NCBI GenBank assembly: GCA_011048615.1
Contig: DSDT01000016.1
Location: 1-34,150, forward strand
Origin: Chloroflexota bacterium
GTDB taxonomy: Bacteria; Chloroflexota; Anaerolineae; B4-G1
Length of the DNA stretch: 34,150 nt
Direction of reading: 5' to 3'
Numbering within the stretch: position 1 is the stretch's first letter; the number at the start of each line of letters is the position of its first letter. This document shows, one piece after another, positions 16,695 to 25,565 of this stretch. Position numbers and translations under genes: made by a program. The notes below the pieces were generated by a model, which did no database searches, had not been told where the DNA came from, and saw only the letters and a list, made by a program, of their open reading frames with translations.

Positions 16695-17738
16695 TCAGTC
16701 CCCCAGCGCTTCCAACAGCGCCGGCAGGACGTCCTGCGGCTCGGCCTCCAGGCCCAGGTCCGCGCTCTCAAAGATCGGCGCGTGCGGGTCGGGGTGGATG
16801 GCGAGGATGAACCCGGCCTCCTCGATGGCAGCGTTGTGGAACGTGTCGCCGCGAATGCCCGCCGCCACGTAGACCTCTGGCGCGACTTCCACGCCGCGCA
16901 CGTCCACGACCTGCCCGGCCTCGATCCAGCCGGCATCTCGCGCCCCCCGGTCACCGGCCACCCGACCGCCCAGCGCAGTCGCCAATTGCTGTACCAGTGC
17001 AAAGCCGGCCTCGCCGCCGACCTGCCGGCCGGCCGCTACGATCACCGGGGCCTGTTTCAACGGCACGGGAGGCGGCTCGAAATCCTCTGCCGGGCCGATC
17101 ACCCGCACGGCCGGCGTCGCCGGTTCGACATCCAACAGCGTGGGCTCCCCCTTGCGATACGAATCCACGAACGGCGCGGGGAACGTCCCTGGCTCGATGG
17201 TGAGGAACTGGGGCCGCGCCTCCGGGCAGGCCAGAATCTCGAAATACTGACCGCCATAGATGGGGACGGCCCCCTGCACCGTGCGGGTCGCCTCGTCGAG
17301 GGTGACCGCCGTCACGTGCTCGATCAGCCCTCCGCCCATGCGCTGCGCCAGCCGGGGCGCCAGTTCCTGTCCCTGCTGGGTGGCCGCCAGGATGACGACC
17401 TCTGGCTGTTCCGCCTCGAACAGATCCGCCAGCACGTGCAGATACGGTTCCAGCGCGAACTCGGACAGTCCGGCATCATCAGCCACGCGGACGCCGTCGG
17501 CCCCGGCCTGGTAGAGGGTTTGGGCCAGATCGGCCCCCCCTGCTCCCAGCAGCACGCCGTAGACATAAGCGCCCAGCGAGTCCGCCAGGGTGCGGGCCGC
17601 GCCGATACCTTCCAATGTCACCGGTGCGATGCTGCCATTCACCACGTCGGCCACCACCCAGACGCCGCCACCGCCGGCCGCTTCCTCGGTGATTTCTTCT
17701 TGCTGCGCCATCAACAGGTCTAGATATGATGCATCCAT
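16695..17738 (-). CDS. etfA: Electron transfer flavoprotein alpha subunit, divergent FAD-binding signature
   Basis: WVVADVVNGSIAPVTLEGIGAARTLAD; C-terminal APVIVAAGRQVGGEAGF...DAGWIEAGQVVDVRGVEVAPEVYVAAGIRGDTFHNAA...ILAIHPDPHAPIFESADLGLEAE. Confidence 0.85.
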   Translation of the reverse strand: MDASYLDLLMAQQEEITEEAAGGGGVWVVADVVNGSIAPVTLEGIGAARTLADSLGAYVYGVLLGAGGADLAQTLYQAGADGVRVADDAGLSEFALEPYLHVLADLFEAEQPEVVILAATQQGQELAPRLAQRMGGGLIEHVTAVTLDEATRTVQGAVPIYGGQYFEILACPEARPQFLTIEPGTFPAPFVDSYRKGEPTLLDVEPATPAVRVIGPAEDFEPPPVPLKQAPVIVAAGRQVGGEAGFALVQQLATALGGRVAGDRGARDAGWIEAGQVVDVRGVEVAPEVYVAAGIRGDTFHNAAIEEAGFILAIHPDPHAPIFESADLGLEAEPQDVLPALLEALGD

Positions 17739-17748
17739 GTGTGACCTC

Positions 17749-18537
17749 CTACCTCCGCATCCGCTGCCGCAGCGCGTCGGCTGCTGCCTGGGCCATCTCT
17801 GCCGGTGTGCCGCTTGCGCGCACGCCCCGCTCCCGCTCTGGGGCAAACTCTTTGCCCCGCGATTCGACCAATGGTGTGAGGGCAGCCTCGTCTACCAGAT
17901 CCGCTGCATCCCACGCTTCCAATGCGTCTCCGACCTCTCCCACGCCCCGGTAGACGTTGATCAGCCGCACGCCATCCGGGTAACGGAGCTTGAGGGCGCC
18001 GGGCAGCAGGGTGACGACCACCGGCGGGTCGGCTTCGACGGCCACGTAGCGGCCGTTTCGTTGCAGCACGGCCTGCACCTGGCCATCGGCGCTCGACACT
18101 TGCCACGCTCCGGTGATCTGAGCACCGCCCAATGCCTCGGCCAGGCGGAGGCCCAGTTGACCTTGCCCGGTGTCGAGGGTCGTCGAACCGATCAGCACCA
18201 GGTCCGCGCCGCCCAGCCGCTCGATGGCGGCGGTCAGCACGCCGGTCATGGCGGCCTCGTCGGCGGCCTTTAGCGCGGGCCCGGTCAGGTAGATGGCCCG
18301 GTCGGCGCCGCGAGCGATGGCCTGGCGCAGGATGTCGTCGTCGGGCAGTGGACTGCGAGGCAGGGCAACCACCTCGGCGGCCATCCCGTCCTTGATGCGT
18401 AAGGCGGCCTCCAGGGCGCAGGCGTCGGCTGGTTGAATCAGATATTCCTCCCGGTTGACGAAAATGCGCCCGGCGCTCCCCTTGACCACGATGCCACTGG
18501 GGTCGAGAACCCGTCCAAGAATCACGATTATTCTCAT
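17749..18537 (-). CDS. etfB: Electron transfer flavoprotein beta subunit
   Basis: MRIIVILGRVLDPSG...PADACALEAALRIKDG...DLVLIGSTTLDTGQGQLGLRLAEALG. Confidence 0.85.
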   Translation of the reverse strand: MRIIVILGRVLDPSGIVVKGSAGRIFVNREEYLIQPADACALEAALRIKDGMAAEVVALPRSPLPDDDILRQAIARGADRAIYLTGPALKAADEAAMTGVLTAAIERLGGADLVLIGSTTLDTGQGQLGLRLAEALGGAQITGAWQVSSADGQVQAVLQRNGRYVAVEADPPVVVTLLPGALKLRYPDGVRLINVYRGVGEVGDALEAWDAADLVDEAALTPLVESRGKEFAPERERGVRASGTPAEMAQAAADALRQRMRR

Positions 18538-18551
18538 CGTTTCCACTCCTG

Positions 18552-19718
18552 TCACGGCCTGATCCGCACACCGTGCTCACGAAAGATGTTGCTGGCGATG
18601 ACGATGCGCTGAACTTCGCTGGTGCCCTCATAGATCTCGCCGATGCGGGCGTCGCGGAAGCCCCGTTCCAGGGGGAAATCCCGCGAGAACCCCAGGCCGC
18701 CGTGAATCTGCAGGGCTATATCAATGGCCCGTGAGGCGACCTCCGACCCGTACAGCTTGCACATCGCCGCCAGTTGACCAAAGGGTTGACCGGTATCCAC
18801 CAGCCATGCCACCCGATAGACCAGGCTGCGCAAGGCCTCCAGCTCTGTGGCGATATCGGCGATCTTCCATTGGATGGCCTGTTTGCTCGCCAACTCGGCT
18901 CCAAACTGCCGCCGGGTCTTGGCCCAGCGGACGGCGCTCTCCAACGCCATCTCTGCCCCGCCGATGCAGGCCGCTCCCAACGTCAACCGCCCCATATCCA
19001 GCGATTTCATAAAGGTGACGAATCCCTCCCCCACCTTGCCCAACACGTTCTCGTGGGGCACCCGCAGTTCTTCAAAGACCAGTTCGGCGGTGCTGGTGCC
19101 TCGGATGCCCATCTTGTCCTCCTCCCGGGCCACCTTGAATCCCTCCCAGTCGGTCTCGACGATAAAGGCCGTGATGCCGCCCCGCGCGCCGAGAGCCGGG
19201 TCGGTGACTGCCATCACGGTGACCACGTCCGCGTAGCCGCCGTTGGTGATAAAGACCTTGCCCCCGTCCAGGATCCACGAGTCCCCCTCGCGGACGGCGC
19301 GCGTCCGAATCGCGGCTGCGTCGGACCCAGCCCCGGACTCGGTCAGGCCAAAGGCCGCGAACTGCTCTCCCCGCGCCAGGGGGATCAGGTAGCGCCGTTT
19401 TTGCTCGTCGTTGCCATCGAGATAGATTGCCATGGCCCCGATGCCAATGTGAGCCCCCACGTTGGTGCCCGTGGAAGTGCAGACCCGGTTGATCTCTTCC
19501 ATCAGGATGCAGTAGCCCATCTCGCCGGCGCCCATGCCGCCGTACTCTTGCGGGAAGCAGACCCCCAGCAGACCGACCTGGCCTAATTTGCGCATCGTCT
19601 CCATAGGGACTTGGTGATCCCGGTCTATTTCCGCTGCAATGGGGGCGACCTCGTTCTCAGCAAACTCGCGGATCATGCGGCGGAGGGCGATGTGTTCTGG
19701 TGAAAATGTAAAATCCAT
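18552..19718 (-). CDS. Acyl-CoA dehydrogenase (canonical)
   Basis: AFGLTESGAGSDAAAIRTRA, FRDARIGEIYEGTSEVQRIVIA with the canonical catalytic Glu. Confidence 0.95.
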   Translation of the reverse strand: MDFTFSPEHIALRRMIREFAENEVAPIAAEIDRDHQVPMETMRKLGQVGLLGVCFPQEYGGMGAGEMGYCILMEEINRVCTSTGTNVGAHIGIGAMAIYLDGNDEQKRRYLIPLARGEQFAAFGLTESGAGSDAAAIRTRAVREGDSWILDGGKVFITNGGYADVVTVMAVTDPALGARGGITAFIVETDWEGFKVAREEDKMGIRGTSTAELVFEELRVPHENVLGKVGEGFVTFMKSLDMGRLTLGAACIGGAEMALESAVRWAKTRRQFGAELASKQAIQWKIADIATELEALRSLVYRVAWLVDTGQPFGQLAAMCKLYGSEVASRAIDIALQIHGGLGFSRDFPLERGFRDARIGEIYEGTSEVQRIVIASNIFREHGVRIRP

Positions 19719-19729
19719 GTGAGCACCTC

Positions 19730-20878
19730 CTATGGCGCAATGTCCATGTCCAGATCGGCAAAGATGCGCTGAGCGATCTGGAAATCGTGCAGTTCCGTCG
19801 GCCCGCCGATGATGTGCAAGGCCCGGGCATCCCGGTACTTGCGGGCCATGGGGTAATCCTCCATGTAGCCGTATCCCCCCATCACCTGGACCATACGGTT
19901 GGTGACGCTGCGGGCGACGCGAGCGCCAAACGCTTTGACGACCGAGGCGTCGAACCCATAGTCACCGCGCTGATCCACCAGCCAGGCAGCGTGGTAGACC
20001 AGGTAGCGCAGCGCTTCGACCTCGATCTTTGCTTCGGCGATATAGCCCTGGATGGCCTGTTTCTGGGCGATGGGGACGCCGAACTGCACCCGCTCGGTGG
20101 CGTATTGGGCCGCGACCTGGATGGCGTTCTCTGAGACGCCCAACCCGGCTGCCGCCAGCGCTACTGCCATCCGATCCTGAGCCTGTTGAGCGATGCTCCC
20201 CCCCTCGCCGGGCTGGCCTAACCGGTTGGCCTCGCTCACCCGGCAGCCTTCCAGATAGAGGGTGTTAAAGGTCGCGCTGCGCAGTCCCAGGGTCGGCTCG
20301 CGATAGCCCACCGTCAGCCCTGGTGTGTCCTGAGGCACCAGGTAGGCGTCCATCCCTTCCGCGCCCTGGGCAAAGACCAGGAACAGGCCGGCGATTTCGC
20401 CGTTGGCGACCCAGGTTTTGACGCCATCCAAGGTTACCTGGTCGCCATCTGGCGTAGCGCGGGTCGCCACTGCCTGGACATCGCTGCCGGCATCCGGCTC
20501 CGTCAGGGCGAACGCGCCGATGACCTCGCCGGCCGCCAGCAGGGGCAGCCACTCCTCCCGCTGCTCTGGCGTGCCGTGGTTGAGGATAGACATTGCCACC
20601 AGGCTGACGTGAGTCGCCAGCGTCACGGCGGTGGATACGGAATCTGCGGCCAGCGTCTCGATCAGCATGGCGTAGCTGGTATAGTCCAGCTCGGCTCCAA
20701 AATATTCTTCCGGCAGCGTAGCCCCCAAAAAGCCCTGCTGAGCGGCCTTGCGGAGGGCTCCCAGAGCGGGTTTTTCTTCGTGATCCAACTCCTCGGCCTG
20801 GGGAGCGATCTCTTTAGCAGAGAAATCCCGGAACATGGCGCGGAACATCTCTTGTTCTTCACTGAAGGTAAAGTCCAT
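19730..20878 (-). CDS. Acyl-CoA dehydrogenase homologue lacking the canonical YEGTSE Glu
   Basis: GAFALTEPDAGSDVQAVATRA; C-terminal YRDARALHIIGGPTELHDFQIAQRIF. Confidence 0.92.
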   Translation of the reverse strand: MDFTFSEEQEMFRAMFRDFSAKEIAPQAEELDHEEKPALGALRKAAQQGFLGATLPEEYFGAELDYTSYAMLIETLAADSVSTAVTLATHVSLVAMSILNHGTPEQREEWLPLLAAGEVIGAFALTEPDAGSDVQAVATRATPDGDQVTLDGVKTWVANGEIAGLFLVFAQGAEGMDAYLVPQDTPGLTVGYREPTLGLRSATFNTLYLEGCRVSEANRLGQPGEGGSIAQQAQDRMAVALAAAGLGVSENAIQVAAQYATERVQFGVPIAQKQAIQGYIAEAKIEVEALRYLVYHAAWLVDQRGDYGFDASVVKAFGARVARSVTNRMVQVMGGYGYMEDYPMARKYRDARALHIIGGPTELHDFQIAQRIFADLDMDIAP

Positions 20879-20968
20879 GCCACCCTCCTACATTGGGTAC
20901 TGATGATTGACGGACTGGGGGCCGGCGCGTGCCGCCCATTTCCCAGTGCACTGATTCATCAATTCAGG

Positions 20969-21023
20969 ATGCTCCGACCCCGCGTGAGCACGACGATGTG
21001 GTGATAGCGCGAGGTCGGAGCAT
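20969..21023. repeat. 11-bp inverted repeat ATGCTCCGACC...GGTCGGAGCAT
   Basis: Perfect arms at 20969-20979 and 21013-21023. Confidence 0.6.
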
Positions 21024-21222
21024 GTGCAGTCACGTTTCTGGTTCCGGTGATGTGGCGGCGACGGCGGCTCAATGTCGGCAGCGATGAACGGTGGTCTGAT
21101 GGTGATGTCGGCTTTTGTGTCGGCGACGATGAACGGTAATGGGCAGCGATGCGGCGACGATGTGGGCCCGTTGTCTGTCGGATGTCCAGAATACGCCTCT
21201 GCCAAACCATGGTGGTGTCATA

Positions 21223-21262
21223 GGATATCGGTGTACTCGCGCCTTCTCGTTCACCGATATCC
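21223..21262. repeat. 11-bp inverted repeat GGATATCGGTG-N18-CACCGATATCC, 3' of the crotonase gene
   Basis: Perfect arms at 21223-21233 and 21252-21262; no U-tract. Confidence 0.6.
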
Positions 21263-21273
21263 CACTCCCTTAC

Positions 21274-22068
21274 TTACTTGTCCTTGAATTCGGGCTGTCG
21301 TTTCTCCAAAAAGGCCCCGAGTCCCTCCAGGGGATCCTCTTTCTCGGAAAGGACCACGAACTGGTCCGATTCGATCCGGAGGCCCTCCTCGATGGGCCCT
21401 TGAAGTCCTTGGTCAATCGCTTTCAACGCAGCGGCAATGGCGAACTTGGATTTGGAGGCGATCTTGCGGGCCAGACCGCGCGCCTCTTTGAGGACTGCTC
21501 CCCCAGGCACCACCTTGTTGACCAGATTCAAGCGATATGCCTCCTGCGCGGTCATCATGTCGCCGGTCAGGATCAACTCGATGGCCTTGCCCCGGCCAGC
21601 GAGGCGAGACAAGCGCTGAGTGCCCCCCCATCCGGGGATGATGCCCAGGTTGATCTCGGGCTGTCCCAACCGCGCTCGGTCGGAGCAGATTCGCATGTGG
21701 CAGGACATGGCCAGCTCCAACCCGCCGCCGAGGCAAAAGCCGTTGATGGCCGCGATGAACGGCTTGGGCGCGCTCTCGATCTTGCGGAAGGCCGAGTGAC
21801 CCCGTTTGAGGAACTTGGCCGATGAATCGGTGTCCCCACTCTCGAACAGCGCCTTGATCTCGGGAATGTCCGCCCCGGCGACAAAGGCGTTGGTTCCACC
21901 GCCGGTGATGATGACCACCTTGACCTCGTCGTCGGCCAGCAGCTCATCCACTGCCTCGTCCAGTTCGGTCACAACTTGCTTGTTGAACGAGTTGACCGGC
22001 GGATGGTCAATGGTCAGCAGCGCCACCTGTTCCTCAACTTCCGTTCGGATATATTGCCATTCTCCCAT
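21274..22068 (-). CDS. Enoyl-CoA hydratase/isomerase (crotonase) family
   Basis: TGGGTNAFVAGADIPEIKAL, PFIAAINGFCLGGGLELAMSCHMRI, ARLGQPEINLGIIPGWGGTQRL. Confidence 0.95.
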   Translation of the reverse strand: MGEWQYIRTEVEEQVALLTIDHPPVNSFNKQVVTELDEAVDELLADDEVKVVIITGGGTNAFVAGADIPEIKALFESGDTDSSAKFLKRGHSAFRKIESAPKPFIAAINGFCLGGGLELAMSCHMRICSDRARLGQPEINLGIIPGWGGTQRLSRLAGRGKAIELILTGDMMTAQEAYRLNLVNKVVPGGAVLKEARGLARKIASKSKFAIAAALKAIDQGLQGPIEEGLRIESDQFVVLSEKEDPLEGLGAFLEKRQPEFKDK

Positions 22069-22101
22069 TGTTCACTCCTTTACCTGTTACGCTTCCCGTT
22101 T

Positions 22102-23325
22102 TTACGCGTGCTCGTGGAACCCCTTTCCGGTCTTTTCTCCCAGGTGCCCGGCCTGGACGCGCAGTTTGAGGGGACGGGCGGGCCGGAAACGGAATCCCAG
22201 TTCTTTTTCCAACTCTTGTAACCCTTGCAGCACGGTATCCAGCCCGATCTTGTCGGCGATGACCAGCGGACCCACCCGCTCGCCGCCGTAGGTCATGCCC
22301 GTGCCGGCGACCATGGACATATCAATGTCGGACAGGCTGGCAATGTTCTCCTGGACGCAGAGCGCGGCCTCATTGATCAGCGGGTACATCAACCGTTCGA
22401 CGGAGAACGTGGTGCCGGTGGACACCTCGCCAGAGGTCTGGAGTGCGTCAATCATCTCCTTGACTGCCTCCGACTCACCGCCGGGATAATCGTAAAACCC
22501 CGCGCCGGACTTTTGGCCCAGTCGGCCGGCCTCGACTAGTTTGGTGAACAGCGGGGCCGGGCTCATGCGCTCGCCGTACTCGGAGTACAGGTGCTCTCCT
22601 ACATGGGCGCACACGTCCAGACCCAGCATGTCCATCAGCGTGAAAGGCCCCATCGGCATGCCCCATTCCACGATGGCCTGGTCAATGTTCGTCGCCGTCG
22701 CCGCTCCCTCGCCCAGCGCCTTGGTCGCCTCGTTGAGGTATGGCATCAGCAGCCGATTGACCAGGAAGCCGGGGCACTCTTGGACCACCACCGGCAGCTT
22801 GCGCAGGCTCTCGGCGAACATGACCACGTCGTCTATGGTCTCTTGATCGGTGTCCAGGCCAGGGATGATCTCGACCAGCTTCATCACGCTGGCGGGGTTG
22901 AAAAAGTGCATCCCGATCATCTTGTGGGGCTTGCCCGTGGCCGCGCCCATCTCGGAGATGGAAAGGGCCGAGGTGTTGCTGGCAAAAATCGTCTGCTCCG
23001 GGCAGACTCCCTCCAGTTCCTTGAGCACGGCCTGCTTGATCCCCATCTTTTCCGGCACGGCCTCGATGACAATGTCCACGTCCTCGAACTCGTCATAGGT
23101 CAGCGTCGGCGTGATTAAATCCAGCTTGGACTCCATGTCGCTGGCGCTCATCTTGCCCTTGTCCACCCTGTTCTGATAGATGGAACGAGCTTTGGCCATG
23201 CCCGCGTCGAGCATCTTTTGGTCAATATCCTTCAACACCACCGGCAGGCCGGAGAACGTGATGACCTGGGCGATCTCGCCCCCCATCGTTCCGGCGCCGA
23301 CGACTGCGGCTTTGAATATGTACAT
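22102..23325 (-). CDS. 3-hydroxyacyl-CoA dehydrogenase
   Basis: AAVVGAGTMGGEIAQV, SNTSALSISEM, IGMHFFNPASVMKLVEII, CPGFLVNRLLMPYLNEA. Confidence 0.95.
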   Translation of the reverse strand: MYIFKAAVVGAGTMGGEIAQVITFSGLPVVLKDIDQKMLDAGMAKARSIYQNRVDKGKMSASDMESKLDLITPTLTYDEFEDVDIVIEAVPEKMGIKQAVLKELEGVCPEQTIFASNTSALSISEMGAATGKPHKMIGMHFFNPASVMKLVEIIPGLDTDQETIDDVVMFAESLRKLPVVVQECPGFLVNRLLMPYLNEATKALGEGAATATNIDQAIVEWGMPMGPFTLMDMLGLDVCAHVGEHLYSEYGERMSPAPLFTKLVEAGRLGQKSGAGFYDYPGGESEAVKEMIDALQTSGEVSTGTTFSVERLMYPLINEAALCVQENIASLSDIDMSMVAGTGMTYGGERVGPLVIADKIGLDTVLQGLQELEKELGFRFRPARPLKLRVQAGHLGEKTGKGFHEHA

Positions 23326-23337
23326 GGGTAACCTCCT

Positions 23338-24552
23338 TTATTCCAGTGGAATTCGTTCCAGAATGAGCGCGCCGCCCTGACCGCCGCCGACGCACATCGT
23401 ATCCATCCCGTAGCGGACCTCGCGGCGCTGCATCTCGTGGGTCAGCGTGGCGATCAGCTTGGCGGCGGTGCAGCCTACCGGGTGACCGAGGGCGATGGCG
23501 CCGCCGTTGACGTTGACCTTGTCCCAGTCCCAGTTGTACCCCTGGGCCTCCATCTCCTTGCCATCAGAGAGGACCTGGGCGGCAAAGGCCTCGTTCAGCT
23601 CGATCAGGCCGATGTCGTCCAGCGTGAGGCCCGCTCGCTTCAACGCCTTGGGCATCGCAAAGGCCGGCCCGATCCCCATGTAGGCCGGATCCACCGCCGC
23701 GTAGGCGTAGCTGATGATGCGGGCCGTGGGCTTGAGGCCCAGTTCCTTCGCCTTTTCCGCCGTGCAGACGATCATCGCCGCCGCGCCATCCGAGATAGGG
23801 CAGGCGTTGGCTGGCGTGACCGTGCCACCCTTCTTGAACACCGTCGGGTAGAGGGCTGCCTTCTGCACCGTCAGACCGGGGTTGATCGTCTCGTCATGGA
23901 CGATCTTTTCCCGCGCTACTTCCTGCCCGGCTACCTTTTTGACGATCTCGACGGGTACGATCTCGTCATCAAACTTGCCCATGCGCTGGGCCATGAATGC
24001 CTTTTTGTGAGATTGGACCGCGTACTTGTCCTGCTCTTCCTGGGAGATGTCGTACTTTTCGGCCAGGTTCTCGGCGGTGCGGCCCATGATCTGACCACAG
24101 ATGGGGTCCGTGAGCCCTTCCCATAGGCCGTCAGTCAGCTCGGCATGACGCAGCTTGTATCCCCAGCGAGCTTGCTTGAGGATATAGGGGATGTTGCTCA
24201 TGCTCTCGGCCCCGCCGCACATATAGACTTGCCCATCTCCGGCCTGGATGGCCTGGTAGGCGCAGGTTACTGACTGCATGCCAGAGGCACAGTTCCGCTG
24301 GACGGTGAAAGCTGGGATGTCCATGGGCACTCCCGCCATCAACGCCGCCACTCGACCGATGTTGGCTGCGTCGGAGGGCTGTCCAATGTTGCCCAGGATC
24401 ACTTCATCCAACACGGCCGGATCCAGCCCTGTCTGTTCGAGCACGGCCCGAAAGACGATCTCGGCCAGGTCCTGAGCCCGCTTGCTGCGCAGCGCACCAC
24501 CATGGGAGCCCACTGGCGTGCGCACCGGATTGACAATCACTACTTCTTTCAC
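23338..24552 (-). CDS. Thiolase family protein (acetyl-CoA C-acyltransferase)
   Basis: RNCASGMQSV active-site Cys, NVNGGAIALGHPVGCTAAKL, MCVGGGQGGALILER. Confidence 0.95.
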   Translation of the reverse strand: MKEVVIVNPVRTPVGSHGGALRSKRAQDLAEIVFRAVLEQTGLDPAVLDEVILGNIGQPSDAANIGRVAALMAGVPMDIPAFTVQRNCASGMQSVTCAYQAIQAGDGQVYMCGGAESMSNIPYILKQARWGYKLRHAELTDGLWEGLTDPICGQIMGRTAENLAEKYDISQEEQDKYAVQSHKKAFMAQRMGKFDDEIVPVEIVKKVAGQEVAREKIVHDETINPGLTVQKAALYPTVFKKGGTVTPANACPISDGAAAMIVCTAEKAKELGLKPTARIISYAYAAVDPAYMGIGPAFAMPKALKRAGLTLDDIGLIELNEAFAAQVLSDGKEMEAQGYNWDWDKVNVNGGAIALGHPVGCTAAKLIATLTHEMQRREVRYGMDTMCVGGGQGGALILERIPLE

Positions 24553-24581
24553 TCAAGCACCTCCTTGATCTATTGATCTGG

Positions 24582-25226
24582 TTATTCTGAGAGGGCTGCT
24601 TTCAGCCCCTGGATAATGATCTCCAACGCGGTCTGGTAGAGCGCTTCTTGCTCCACGCCGACCATTTCCCGTCGCAGGGGATGCTCCATCAGTTCCAGGA
24701 CGCCGTTTAGCGTGGCCCAGATCACGCTGGCGGCCAGTTGAGCATCACAGTAGCGGAATAGTTGCTCTTCGATCCCTTGTTGAATCGCCTGGGCCACCCA
24801 CCCCAGCCCATCCAAGCTGGCAGCGAACACCTGCTCGTAAACCTCGGACGTGACCGAGTCCTGGAATCGTCCTCGATCCATTGCCACCAGCAGGCGGAAA
24901 TACTCGGGTTCTTGCTTAAAGAATTGCAGGTAGGCCTGGCTCAACCGCCGCAACCGTTCGTCGGCTGGTAGAGGACTGGTCGCGGCATAGGCCTGTTCCA
25001 GTTCGTCGAGCAGCTCGTCCAGCCCTTCCAAAAGCAAATGAGCAAGGATGGTCTCCTTGCTCTCGAAATACAGGTATACAGTGCCCTTGCTGACTTCCGC
25101 CTGCTCGGCCACGTTTTCCACCGTGGCGCGATGGAAGCCGTTCTCGAAGAAAACCTCGTGGGCGGCTCGTAGAATGGACTGTCGCCGTTCTTCTTTCTCT
25201 CGCTCGCGACGTGCTCTGGTGGCCAA
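24582..25226 (-). CDS. TetR/AcrR family transcriptional regulator
   Basis: ILRAAHEVFFENGFHRATVENVAEQAEVSKGTVYLYFESKETIL. Confidence 0.95.
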   Translation of the reverse strand: MATRARREREKEERRQSILRAAHEVFFENGFHRATVENVAEQAEVSKGTVYLYFESKETILAHLLLEGLDELLDELEQAYAATSPLPADERLRRLSQAYLQFFKQEPEYFRLLVAMDRGRFQDSVTSEVYEQVFAASLDGLGWVAQAIQQGIEEQLFRYCDAQLAASVIWATLNGVLELMEHPLRREMVGVEQEALYQTALEIIIQGLKAALSE

Positions 25227-25255
25227 GCTGTCTCCTGCTCTTTGGATGGATCGGG

Positions 25256-25289
25256 GACTAACTAGTAGTCACTAACTGACTAGAAGTCA
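25256..25289. promoter_or_regulatory. Putative TetR operators: GACTA-N5-TAGTC and TGACT-AGA-AGTCA
   Basis: Two adjacent palindromes at 25256-25270 and 25277-25289, the second abutting the -10 of the TetR promoter. Confidence 0.6.
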
Positions 25290-25317
25290 TTATACAACGA
25301 AACATGCGCGCTGTCAA
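25289..25317 (-). promoter_or_regulatory. Consensus sigma70-type promoter for tetR/beta-oxidation operon
   Basis: Minus strand TTGACA (25317-25312), 17 bp, TATAAT (25294-25289). Confidence 0.8.
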
Positions 25318-25399
25318 CAGATTGCGTCAGATTTTAAGGTCAGCACAGTTTAGTCGAGCGCTGCAAGCTAGGGCAACCTGTTCGAGGGGGGGGATGCGT

Positions 25400-25428
25400 T
25401 TGACTGGATTCTGTCACGGTTATATAAT
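25400..25428 (+). promoter_or_regulatory. Putative promoter for the penicillin-acylase-family gene
   Basis: TTGACT (25400-25405), 17 bp, TATAAT (25423-25428); about 135 nt 5' leader. Confidence 0.55.
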
Positions 25429-25565
25429 TCCAGTTGACTCGTAGCTCTCTTTGACAAATCCAGGGGAGATCGCCTCTCTGAAAGTCGATCCGGCCTCCGG
25501 TAGCTGGCGGTTCTACCCTGATTCGTGCAGCGTCGTGTGATGAGGAACGGTAAAGGAGGAATCCG

